A stretch of DNA of 64,000 nt from Colius striatus (Eukaryota; Chordata; Aves; Coliiformes; Coliidae): assembly GCF_028858725.1 (NCBI RefSeq), contig NC_084774.1:9150001-9214000 (forward strand), read 5' to 3'. Both the position numbers and the translations under genes were made by a program. Positions 52,185-64,000 of this stretch are shown in pieces (positions within the stretch are counted from its first letter, which is position 1; each line of letters starts with the position of its first letter). A model generated the notes under the pieces. It was given only the letters and a program-made list of their open reading frames with translations, was not told the origin of the DNA and ran no database searches.

Positions 52185-52580
52185 TCCAGGGCATCCTCCC
52201 CGTTATCCCGCGCTGCGGGGTGCGGGCGCGCTGTCCCGCCTGTCATCCTCCGGTCCAGGGTGCAGGCAGGATGCCCTCGCTACCGCCCTGCCCTGCCGGG
52301 TGTAGGCAGGGTGTCCCTCCTGCCGTCCCTTGCAGGGTGTCCCGCCTGTCATCCTCGCTTCCAGGGTGTGCTGCCCTGCAGGGTGCACTCCCTGCCTGCC
52401 ATCCTGCTCTGCGGGTGCGGGCACGTTGTCATGCTTGTCACCGTCTCTTTCAGGGTATCCTGCCCATTTTCCTGCCCTCCAGAGTTCAGGCAGCGTGTCT
52501 TGCCTGTCATTCTCCCTTCCCTGTTGCTCTGCCTGTCATCCCATGCTCTGGGGTGCAGGCAGGGTGCCCTGCCCATCCAT
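52185..52580 (+). repeat. Degenerate minisatellite flanking the CpG island
   Basis: Repeated, diverged modules such as CAGGGTGTCCCGCCTGTCAT, GGGGTGCAGGCAGGGTGCCC and TGCCTGTCATTCTCCC, spaced 40-70 bp. Period is irregular. Confidence 0.65.
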
Positions 52581-54083
52581 CCCCTGTCTAACCCGGAGCT
52601 GTGGGCAGCTGCGAAGATGCTCTGGATCCCACTGTGATGCCGCCCTGGCTGCTGGGGATGAGGCTGGGTGTGAGGCCAGCACGGTGCCAGTGAGATGATG
52701 TGATTTGCCCAGCTCCCAGGCTCGGGGTGTTAACTCCACAGAGCTGTTGGCACCTTAGCAAAGTGCCTCAGGACAGAGCCAACCTCAGGTACCACCACTG
52801 AGATGCACCGCCAGCAGCAGGCAGACTCGACAGCTCTGAAATTAGGGAAAATCACACTAATTTTGCCACGTGAGAGCAAAACCCAAACGAACCCTCAGTG
52901 CCAGGGCTGCTCTCAGCAGCACACGGCTCACGTGGTGCCAGGAATTAGGAGACCCCGTGGTGCAGCCACGTAACACTGAAGTGAAAAAGAAAAGCCCCAG
53001 CCCAAGTCGGGAGTTTCCCTGCAGTTCCCCTCTTTGTCTCCATTGCAGGGAAAGAGCTTAATTAATGTCTGCAGAGAGCGGAGGGGGGGAAAGCTCGGTG
53101 TAATTGCTGGGTATTATTACCGGCGGAGCCGAGGGTGATCAGCGGGGTGGGAGGGACAGGCACAGCCCACCCTCTTTGTATAAAACGAGGCATATCCGAG
53201 GCAGCTTTGCTTCCCAGCCAGCAGCTGCCTGCCGGGAGAGCTGTTAACTGGCAGCAAGGCAGGGAGGCAGTTGCCTATTAGAGCTGTCAGGCAGCTTCAC
53301 TGGGACCAGGCAGCATCTGCAGCACCTTCAAAGTCTCCTCCTCGCTAAGCGTGTCTGGGAACCTTGGGCACCTTCGCTTGTCCCCACGGCATCCTGCAGA
53401 AGTGGCACCGTGTTTGTTTTCTGCATCTGCAAAGCGGGGTTTTGCATCTTTGGGAGCAGGGTGAGGGTGAGAGGGAGGTGTTGGGGAGCCCAGCCAGCCA
53501 GGGGGTGGTACAGAGGCTTGGAGAGTGGTCAGACGCTGGCTGGTTGAGGTATTGAAACACTGCAATAAAAAGGCAAGCACTGATGCTATTTTTAGTCCCC
53601 ATTGAGTGGAGGGGGCCAAGGAATGGACTTGAAAAGAACAGCAAATGTAGAGCAGATGCTGAGGAGAGCTTTGTTCCGTGTGCAGAGATGGAGGGGTGGG
53701 AAAGAACTGTGCTGGGAAGGACAGGAGGAAGAGGAGGAGTAAGAGGAGCAGGGGCAGATGCTGCTTTTCTCCATGGGAAACCATTGCATCTCCTCTTGAA
53801 TGGTGGGTCGTAGGTGAAAGCTTGTCCTTGATGCTGTGGCAGGGACGAGGCCCTGCGTGCCAAGTGGTGCATTCCCCCTGCTCTGCCCCCTGCCTTACCG
53901 TGCCCACTGTTCCCACCGTGCGAGGCAGGAGGAGGTAGAGGAGAGACAGCCTGGCACATGCTGTGGCCGTAAATGCTGCCATCAGAGCAATCCCAGCCAG
54001 ACTGTGTGTGCAGAGAGGTGCTGCCATCCTATGTGCGCTCCCGACATCGCCTCTCTGGCCCCTCGTGCTGGCGATGAGCAGAA

Positions 54084-54182
54084 GGTGTCCCCGGAGCTGT
54101 CCCCGGAGCTGTCCCTGGCTCTGCCCGGAGCTGTCCCCGGGTCTCCTCGGAGCTGTCCCTGGCTCTGCCCGGAGCTGCCCTG
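54084..54182 (+). repeat. Tandem repeat based on GGAGCTGTCCCC
   Basis: 12-bp modules CCGGAGCTGTCC, plus a larger duplicated block (GGAGCTGTCCCTGGCTCTGC at 54105 and 54149, period 44). Confidence 0.85.
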
Positions 54183-54628
54183 GTGTGTCGGGATGCAGCC
54201 AGCACAGATACTCCCACTCCTAACCCACCGTTGCTCTCGAGTACCCCTGACAAGGGTCAGCTCTGGCTTGTCAAGACACTCGGCCAAGGGTTACATCACA
54301 AATAAGTTAAAAAGCCCATTCCTCGGAAAGGAAATGCAGAAAAGAATCTGATTTTCTGGCTGCAGATCCTTCTGGGGTGTTGGGACCAGACACCAGGACT
54401 GTGTCCCTCACCCAGGCTGGCGCTGGCTCATCCAGCACTTACAGTGTATGAAGCTGGTCGGCTGCAGCAGCACCTTTCAGCCCATTAACACCACCAGAGT
54501 AAAAAGGATGCTGGGTCTGCAGAACCTCTGCCACATACTGCTGGCTCTGGAGACATCTCAGAAACTCCTGCTAACTGCTGTGTGCACAGGGCTGCGTGGG
54601 GCCAGGGGATGTAGGGATGCCATGTTCA

Positions 54629-54661
54629 TGGGACTGGGAGGGACTGGGAGGGACTGGGAGG
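54629..54661 (+). repeat. (GGGACTGGGA)3 tandem repeat
   Basis: Three perfect 10-bp units on the plus strand. Confidence 0.9.
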
Positions 54662-57347
54662 CCAGGGTTCCTCTCACATCTGCTGAGCCTCGTGCACTGG
54701 GCAGAGACAGGCAAGGGAAAGGGCACAACTGTGATACCTGGCTCTGGGGTGGAGAACCCAGTGCTTCCATATCTCCCAGAGCTTTCTCCTGGGATAAAAG
54801 ATTACAGCCAGATCCAGAGTCTGAAAACCCAGCTACTCCATCCCTGGAGCAAGGAGGGGGACAAAGCTCCTTGGGCCAGCCCTGCACTCCTGGAGCTGTT
54901 GGGTGACTGGTTTGGCTGAAGCAGTGTGATCCCAGAACAGAGAAGAGAATCACTGCTGGTTTGTGAAGCAGCATCCAGGCTAGCCCAGCTCTCCTCTCTC
55001 CTCTCTCCTCTCCTCCCCAGCTCCTTGCCTCTGCAGCCCAGATCTCTGATTGGAACCTGGAGCCATGAATTATGCTGATGCCTTTTTTTTATTGTGAGTT
55101 TGTTGTTTCTTGAGGTTTTTTTCCCTCTCCCTGTGCTTGAATGCACTCAGCAAATATAAGCAAAAGGGAGAGGGAGAGAAAATGCTACAGATTTAATTTT
55201 AGATATGGCAAGAAAGCAAAATGGCTGCAGTGCAAAGAGAGGTTAGTGGAGGAAACGCCAGCCAAGCTCCCAGGGGCCCTGAAGCTCTTATTTATTATTT
55301 ACAGGGTTGTATTGGTGTGAGGGGAGCATCTCAGGGAGGAAGCCAGCCCTGAGCCTTGGGCGTCGAGCCCCTGGGGCGTTCAGAGCACATGGAGGGCAGT
55401 GGGGAGGTGCAGGGGCACGGGACAGGACCGGGACACTGCGGGCTCGGCAGCAAAGCTGCGTGGCTGCAACAGCCCCAAATCCCCCTGGTGTTAAAGAAAT
55501 GGATCCTCTGGTGGGAAGCAAAGGGGCTCGTTTTGGCTGGGGAGTTTGAAGGTTTTCACTGGAGTGCCTGACTTACAGCCTGTGCAAATGCTCAGCCTGG
55601 AAATGTGCCAAAGCCTGAAACTTTCCCTTCCAAAAAAGGTCCAAGTGAAATGCTGTGAATGTTTCAACACATTTCTGCAAGGCTTGCTTTTGCAGCAAAG
55701 CTACTTGTGTATCCAGGTTGGGGAAAAGAGCTGATTGACCCAAATCATCTCAGGTTTGGGACAAACTCTGTATCTCAGCCCTGCTGCCTGCCTGGGGCCG
55801 AGCTCCAAGCAGCTGCTGCTGCCCCATGGGGCTGCCTTGCTCCCACCACTCGTTCCCTGCACTGCCCACCCTCCCTTGGGTCATCACTTGGGAGTTTCCA
55901 GCCTGTAAATGCCACCTCCCCTTTGCTCCAGCCCTGCCAGAACCATGTGCCAGGCTGTCCCATGTGCCACCAAGCCTGGCATGAGTCCTGCTCCAGCTCT
56001 GCCTGGGTGCTGCAGGTGCCTGGGGTTGGTGTGAGTGTGGCACTGCCCCTGTGAAAGCAGTAGCTCTGCAGCCATCCCTGCACACACCCCTCTCCATCCT
56101 TCCCAGCTCAGCATCGTGCCCATTGGTCCTGGGAGTGTTTCTGGCAGTGGGGAGACAGGGCTCCCTGAGGGCATCCAGGACCTCAGCCTGAGGACCCAAA
56201 AATGAAGGAAGTAATATAGGGGAAAATAATGAAATGCAGCAATTATCCTTGCTCTGGTACTTTCTAATTAAGGGAACTGTCACCTTTATTAAGAGGCCAT
56301 TAATTCATTGTCACAAGTCACCGCTGGAGTGCAAATACCAAAAATGTACCTGGGCCATGGGGAGCAGAGCAGCATCTCCTCCTCCCCATGCCTCTGCCTC
56401 CAGCATTGTGTGAGAGCTGCCATGGGGCTGCTGACAGCTTTCTGCATGTGATGCCCTTCTCCTCACACCACAGCCAGTGCTTCAGGAAGCCACAAGCTCT
56501 GCCACGGTGCTCAGCCCATCCCAGGCTGGGATGAACCCATCCATCTCCCTCTGCAGCCCTGTGCCTGCACACTCTGCCCTGCACAGTCCAAACACATTTG
56601 TGGTGCAAGGGATGTGGTGATTTCTCAGCAGAGATTGGCTCTTGGCTGCTCTGGTGGAACCAAACCTCCAGCACTGCCAAAATGTCCCCAAGCCCTATGG
56701 TTGAGGTCAGAGTTTCTCCCAGCATCACCTCCCACTAACAGCCAGCTCCATCTCTAGCAGCCTCTCATTATGCATTCTGCATGGAGGGCCCTGCATCAGC
56801 TTAATTAACAAGGTAAGAAAGAGGGGACCTTTGAGGAAATCTTAATTATATTATCCATCTCACCCTGAGTGGCACCTGATCCATCCCAACACTCTTCTCA
56901 AGTTCATTAGCAATGAATCAAGATTGATTAGTCCTGGATGTGCAGTGAGGACACGCTGGGGCAGAAGGTTTCTACTGACATTGCTGCCAGAGCCTGTGTG
57001 TCCCCAGGCCCCATCCTGTCCTCTACTACCAGGCAGTTGAGATGAGGACCAGGGCTCTGGGATAAGGCAGCCAGAGGTTTGCCAGAGCTGGGACATGGCT
57101 GATAGAGCAGCCACTCCATGGTGCCCCTTCCACGTGCTGGCATCTCACCCACCTCACACCTCCCTGGGATGCTCTGGTTTAGACCAGCACCCATCCAGCC
57201 CTTCCAGGCTGCTGTGCTCCCTACTCCCTGTACCCTGCTCTCCTTCACCATGGCTTGTGTGGCCCTGACACAGGGCACATGCCACCACCTACTGGGTTTC
57301 CTCCTTTTTTCTCACCTACTTTCCTTCTGTGATGAAGGGTCTGGATA

Positions 57348-57730
57348 GCAAGTCTTGTGAGGAGCAGCTGAGAGACCTGGGGTTATTCAGCCTGGAGAAG
57401 AGGAGGCTGAGGAGAAACAGGAGCAGAGATATAGGAGTTGGTCTCTTTTTTCCAGTAATGAATGACAGGTCAAGAGGAAACAGCCTCAAGTTGCCCCAGG
57501 GAAGGTTGAGGTTGGAGCTGAGGCAGAACTGTTTCCCTGAGAGGGGTGTCAGCCCCTGTGCCAGGCTGCCCAGGGAGCTGGGGCAGTGCCCAGCCCTGGA
57601 GGGATCCCAAGGCCATGGAGCTGAGGTGCTGAGGGCTGTGGGTCAGTGCTGGGCTGGGCAGGCTGAGGGCAGGGTGTGCACTCCAGGAGCTGCTTAAAGG
57701 TCTTTTCCAACCCAAATGATTCTGTGATCC
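57348..57730 (+). repeat. CR1 LINE fragment, intergenic
   Basis: Begins GCAGCTGAGAGACCTGGGGT and has the 3' landmarks GAGGGGTGTCAGCCCCTGTG and GTGCACTCCAGGAGCTGC, ending AATGATTCTGTGATCC. The best-preserved copy 3' of a CAGCCTGGAGAAGAGGAGGC segment. Confidence 0.92.
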
Positions 57731-57956
57731 AGGTGCTCACAGGTCTCCACTACAGGAAATGTCACAAGGAGCTGCCTGAAACCACCAAAGAGGTGAAGAT
57801 TGGAGGCAGTTTGTAATCCCCCCTGAGCACCTGATGAGAGGACAGGGTTTGAATGAAATCAGGTGTGTCATCTCATGGGGACTAGTGTTCAGAGCCACAC
57901 TGGTCTGGGTTCAGCAGAGCCCGTGGCAGATGCTGCTGTCCCTCACTGCTCAGCAG

Positions 57957-58184
57957 CTCCTGTCCTCCAGCCCCACAGAGCCAGGGAAGCACAGGCTGTG
58001 TGCCCAGCCCAACTCCTGTCCTCCAGCCCCACAGAGCCAGGGAAGCACAGGCTGTGTGCCCAGCCCAACTCCTGTCCTCCAGCCCCACAGAGCCAGGGAA
58101 GCACAGGCTGTGTGCCCAGCCCAACTCCTGTCCTCCAGCCCCACAGAGCCAGGGAAGCACAGGCTGTGTGCCCAGCCCAGCAGG
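57957..58184. repeat. 56-bp minisatellite, 4 copies
   Basis: TGTCCTCCAGCCCCACAGAG begins at 57961, 58017, 58073 and 58129 (period 56); units look identical apart from the ends. Confidence 0.97.
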
Positions 58185-60869
58185 AATTTCAATGCTGGGG
58201 GAATGGGGATGGTTTCCTGAATCAGAGATGCAATCAGCAGCATTTCAGAGCTGGTGCTATCTGTACCATCAAGCTGGGCTCAGTAATTACTTGGGCAAAT
58301 TAGAGATGCAGTTTCCACGTGCAATTGTGGTGACTTGTGGGTTTTTTTCCCCCCCTCCTGCTTGAAAACCTTGCTAGAATCTGCAAACCTCCTCTACCAC
58401 TGGCATGGGCTTGCTGGATTTTTCCTTTATAAGACAAGAAGATGCCAACCATCACTTCTGATGCCAGCAGTGCATTGTGCTCCTTATTGCAAAAACACTG
58501 CCACGAGCAGGAAAAGTTAATCAAGAGCTGACAAAGTCGTGTGCTCTGTGATAGCTGCCACTGCCTGCCCTGTGCCACTGCCCCTGCCTGCACCCTCCTG
58601 CCTGCTCCAGGCCATTGATTTATTGCTGGTGTTTTCTGCTTAATTGTTGTCTGGTTTTAATATTGCACAAATCTGCACCCGATCCATCTGTGTGTCATTG
58701 CCTGGTGCTGTTTGGTTTGGGGCAGTGCCTGAGATACTGCTGTGGAGATAACTGCTGCACAGATAGGAGGTATTTTTGTCACTCAGAACAAGCTGAGGAG
58801 AGACCAAGCTGCCCCTCAATCCAGAGAGAAGCCCAAGCACTCATTTCCACCCGGGGGTCTTGGTGCAGCACCCACAGGCTCCTGGGGGTGATGGTGCTTC
58901 CTCAGTGCCTCTGTGCACAGGGATTTTGTTGTGAACCCAGAGGCACTGGATGAAAATGCATGCTCAGGGTTGCTCCAGGTGCATCTCTGCACTGGTTGCC
59001 CCTTGAATGATGGCAGCAGACACCGATCCAGAGCTGGAGCTGTGGTCCAGAAGGATGTTCCATCCTCGCTGGGATGAAGGTGCAGCCGGTGCAGCCCCAG
59101 CTGTGGCAGGGGGCTGGGGGGGCAGGATGGCATCCTCCCACCTTCCCCATGAACACCCGGCTCCTCCAGCCCCCTCCTGGCAGGTCTCGTCAAACACAGG
59201 TGGGTCTCAGAGGGACACCCCACCAGAGTCGTGCTTTGGGCTCCAACCGAGCTCGCTGGCGGGGCTTGGGCAGGATGAGAAGCCAGAGGGACCCCGAGCA
59301 CAGCCCAGCACGGGGGACATGGCACAGGGAGGGTCCCACAGCCACACACCCCCTCGGGTGCACAGCAAGGGGCAGCCGGGATTTGGGGCAGGACCTTTGC
59401 GGGGACACTCTGCCCTAGGGGCAGCCCCAGCACCGCTCCCAGCACCGCAAACCCATCACCAGCTCCGTGCGAGCACAGCGCACAGCCCGAGAAGCCATTT
59501 CTGCTCCGTGCAGCTCCGAAGAGAAGCTCAGTATCTCCCTCTAACGATGCACCTCACCCGCAGCCACACTCTCAGCAGCCGACGTCTGCTTTAGGGATGC
59601 TGCCGGCTGCTTGGCCACCCCACAGCCCCGGCTGCTGCCGCCACCGCTCCCTCTGCTCCCCGGCACTTGCGGTGGAGAACCCAGCCCTTGGCCACATGTT
59701 CTCTCCCTTGGGCTTTATTGAGCTCTGGTCTGATCAAGGTCCATTGTTTCCTACACAAGTGCATCAGGAGAGGATGGGGCTACATCCTGCTCGGTGCTCT
59801 GCTCTCCACAAAAGTGGCTAACAAGGAGCAAAGGTGAATCCTGCACGGGCTGGGATGGGTGAGTGGCCCCATGGCAGCCTTGGTGCAGAGCCCATGGCTG
59901 AGAGCACTGCTGCTGCTGCAGAGGAGATGGGGGGCTCCTGCTGGCTTCCTTGCCTTAAAAATCAATAGACTCCCCCAGCTTTGCTGCTCCTGAGGTGAGA
60001 AGAGCCAATTTTGCTGCATTTTTAAAAAGGTCAGTATGGACAGAGGAGCAAATCCTGGTTTTGCTTGTGCTGGGGGTTGGGGGTTGCACACGGCCAAGCT
60101 GCAAAGGCAGCTCCCTACAAGCTGAGCCCAGGGGGTGCAGCCTCCCCTCTGCTCCCACCCCCACTGGTGGGGTCTGGCCCAGATGATCCACATCCAGAGA
60201 GGGGAGAGGCTGACTGCACCATCCTGGCTGCACTAGAGCAGGCACTGACCAGCTGTTGCCTTTCTCTGAGCTGGAGGAAATCTGCATTTGGGAAATTCGG
60301 AGGCTTTGTTTTCAGCCCAGCACCAAACCTCTGCTCTGAGGGTGACACAGGTGTGTTAGAAACTCCTCCAGCAATGCTGATGCTGTGGAAATCACTCTGT
60401 GCAGGAGAGAGAGTTCAGCTACCTGGATCTGAGTGCTGTCTGGTTCATCCATTATCCAAACCAAAATGGTCTTAGAAGAGGTTTTGCTCCTGAGACCTCT
60501 CCATCACCTGGCCTTGTGCAAGTACCCTGGGTACTCAGTGTGGTCACTGCAGCTGGAGCCAGAGGATGCTCCATGCATCCTGCATCCCACCTGGGTCCCA
60601 CCAAATTCCCTCTGCTACCCCTTCACCCTGCCAAAGCCCCAGATTCTTACTCCTCAGTGGTTCTGTGGAGCTGGGAGGGATTTAAGTACTGGCAACCTCC
60701 CCTAGACTGAGGGTTGTTCCCACAGGGCCATCCTGTAAAACCCCTGTCCCCCATAGAGGGGCTTGTCCTGGGGGATTTAGGGCTGTAGATATCTCCTGGG
60801 CATCATGAGAAGGGCTGAAAGGACTAAACCCACGGTGCAGGTTCAGGTGAGGGAAGGATCAGCAGAGCA

Positions 60870-62169
60870 GCAAGTTAAAATAACAGTCTCTGGTTTTATT
60901 AGCAGCAGAGGAGCAGGTGGGTGGGTGCCTGGCCAGGGGACACCGTGACCTGCCTCTGCATCCCTGCCAGCTCCTGTGCCCCAGGAGCTTTGGGATGCTT
61001 CCATTTTGGGGTCCCCCTTGGCCCCACAGCCCTGCCCTCCTCACTGGAGGGGGAACATGGGGAGGTGAGGGCATCCCCCCTGCCCCTAAACATTCACTTG
61101 CTCCTTACCTGCCTGCATGAGGGGTCTGTGGCTCCAGACAGGGGCAGTTTTGGGGGTGCTGGGGGTGTAACAGTAAATGTCAATGGCAGGTCTGGTCATC
61201 AGGACAATGCCTGGGTTTGGTGGCACCGTCTCCAGCCCCTGGGCAGGAGGAGCAGGGCTCTGCAAAGAGCTGATGGGAGCACAGAGGGCATAGAGGGAGA
61301 AAAACTAGGGACCAAAGCCAGGGGGAAACCAGTACCCAGGGATTCCCAGCCTCAGCCTGGGCAGCTCCTGGGGTGTCCCAGCAGCATCCCCAGCTCCCCC
61401 CCTACCTCCTGCAGCCGCTGCCCCATCTGCCTGCAAACGGGGATGGCTGGAGGACGAGCTCCTGGCACCACGACCTCCAGGCCATGGCACCCTCCTGGCA
61501 CTTCCCCTCTGCCTTTGCTCCCAGATTTCCCAGCTCTGATGACTCAGCTGCCTTTTTAACTCACCAAGTGGAGCTGGGCACTGGTGGCTTGGCTCCCCTT
61601 TGAATTTTTGTTTAGCTGGTCAGATCAGCTGATTTGTTACTGGGAATGTGACCTCCCAGGATGCTGGAAGACAGCCCAGGCTGAAGAGAAAACTAAAGCT
61701 CCCTAAATAAGCTCCAAGGTGTGAGCACGAGCCGCTGAGTGCTGGGATGTTGCCCATGTGCATAATGCTTCACCATCCTGTGCTGGCTCTGGGCTGTCCC
61801 AGGAATACCCACACTCCATTTGTCTGCAGTGCTGAGCTCTGCATGTTTCCAGCTCTTTTTTCTCCATCTCTTTCCCTGGGAACCCTCCAGCTCAGGTGGA
61901 CAAAAGTTCATCTGTCCCTGCAGCAGTTTTGTTACTTTTCCTCCTTTCCAGAGCTGTGTCTGCTGGAGGAAACCTCCCAGCTCTGCCCAGAATTGTATTC
62001 AGAAGAAAAGAAAGAGAGAGAAGAAGGAGGAGAGAAGCCCTGGAGCATCTGGGAAGCTGTCTCTTCATGTGCCAAGTGTGTGGTTCAGGTCTCGTATCGG
62101 CGGTGCACAGCCCATCCCAGAGGTGCTCGGTTCACAGTGTTGGTGCAATCTGCCAAACAGACGGATCAG
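60870..62169 (-). other. SAMD10: SAMD10 3' UTR (probable)
   Basis: Runs from the stop to a minus-strand AATAAA at 60895-60900 (CTAATAAAACCAGAGACTG) followed by a T-rich stretch. A second AATAAA lies at 59714-59719. The end is inferred. Confidence 0.5.
60895..60900 (-). terminator. SAMD10: SAMD10 polyadenylation signal (probable)
   Basis: AATAAA on the minus strand about 1.27 kb after the stop, followed by TGTTATTTTAAC, a plausible downstream element. Confidence 0.5.

Positions 62170-64000
<1,831 letters not shown>

Larger units (their letters stand above)
51030..52250. promoter_or_regulatory. ZNF512B: CpG island, ZNF512B promoter
   Basis: About 1.2 kb extremely rich in CG dinucleotides, peaking at 51350-52160. 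It encloses the non-coding first exon donor at 51746 and (CCG)n runs. No TATA box. Such islands often fire in both directions, but no plus-strand transcript is evident. Confidence 0.85.
52580..60870. other. Intergenic region between ZNF512B and SAMD10
   Basis: 8.3 kb without a recognisable exon. Holds one CR1, a 56-bp and two smaller tandem repeats, and AT-rich islands at 53050-53130, 55175-55220, 56195-56340 and 56795-56940 that may be regulatory. Confidence 0.65.

Noticed and set aside
51000-52637. Plus-strand open frames up to 545 codons in the CpG island
   Set aside because: High GC removes stop codons by chance; overlapping frames on both strands are equally long and all are Arg/Pro/Ala low-complexity.
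57834-58303. Overlapping frames with a repeated PTEPGKHRLCAQP-type pattern
   Set aside because: Pattern arises from the 56-bp minisatellite read in shifting frames, since 56 is not a multiple of 3.

Overview
This window is vertebrate nuclear DNA, almost certainly from a bird. It carries many short 3'-truncated CR1 LINE copies, several of which end in the diagnostic ATTCTGTGATTCTATGA-type tail. It is GC-rich and gene-dense with short introns and many minisatellites, as on an avian microchromosome. Every gene I can support is spliced and lies on the minus strand. Gene order and orientation match human 20q13.33 (DNAJC5 > / < UCKL1 / < ZNF512B / < SAMD10 / PRPF6 >), so the block is conserved.

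Layout from left to right. 1-1060: non-coding, with one CR1; by synteny it could hold the 3' UTR of a convergent DNAJC5, but nothing here proves that. 1065-21480: UCKL1 (uridine-cytidine kinase-like 1), rebuilt as 15 coding exons giving a 527-residue protein, including a 17-nt microexon. A 46-bp tandem repeat straddles its stop codon, and CR1 copies and a long polypurine tract lie in its introns. 21.6-22.8 kb: a G-rich minisatellite with higher-order periodicity immediately upstream of the UCKL1 start exon. 23.55-26.77 kb: probable 3' UTR of ZNF512B, with a (GGGAT)n tract on the transcribed strand. 26767-47782: coding part of ZNF512B, 16 coding exons giving 734 residues with eight zinc fingers in four pairs. 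47.8-51.75 kb: its first intron. 51.0-52.25 kb: its CpG-island promoter and non-coding first exon. 52.25-60.9 kb: intergenic, with minisatellites, one CR1 and AT-rich islands. 60.87-63.12 kb: the last two coding exons and probable 3' UTR of SAMD10, whose upstream exons lie beyond the right edge.

The genes are neighbours by conserved synteny, not an operon. UCKL1 joins a uridine/cytidine kinase domain to a uracil phosphoribosyltransferase-like domain (pyrimidine salvage). ZNF512B is a nuclear zinc-finger protein carrying a NuRD/RBBP4-type interaction motif. SAMD10 is a poorly characterised SAM-domain protein.

Exon boundaries were set by hand from GT/AG sites, reading phase and remembered similarity to the human proteins; all internal exon lengths close in phase. 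UTR ends, the transcription start and CR1 edges are approximate. I found no tRNA, rRNA, CRISPR array or prokaryotic-type system, and no evidence for a wholly new gene system. The noteworthy items are the microexon, the short ZNF512B form lacking the mammalian Ser-Lys-Pro repeat, the paired finger architecture, and several tandem repeats placed at gene ends or promoters.
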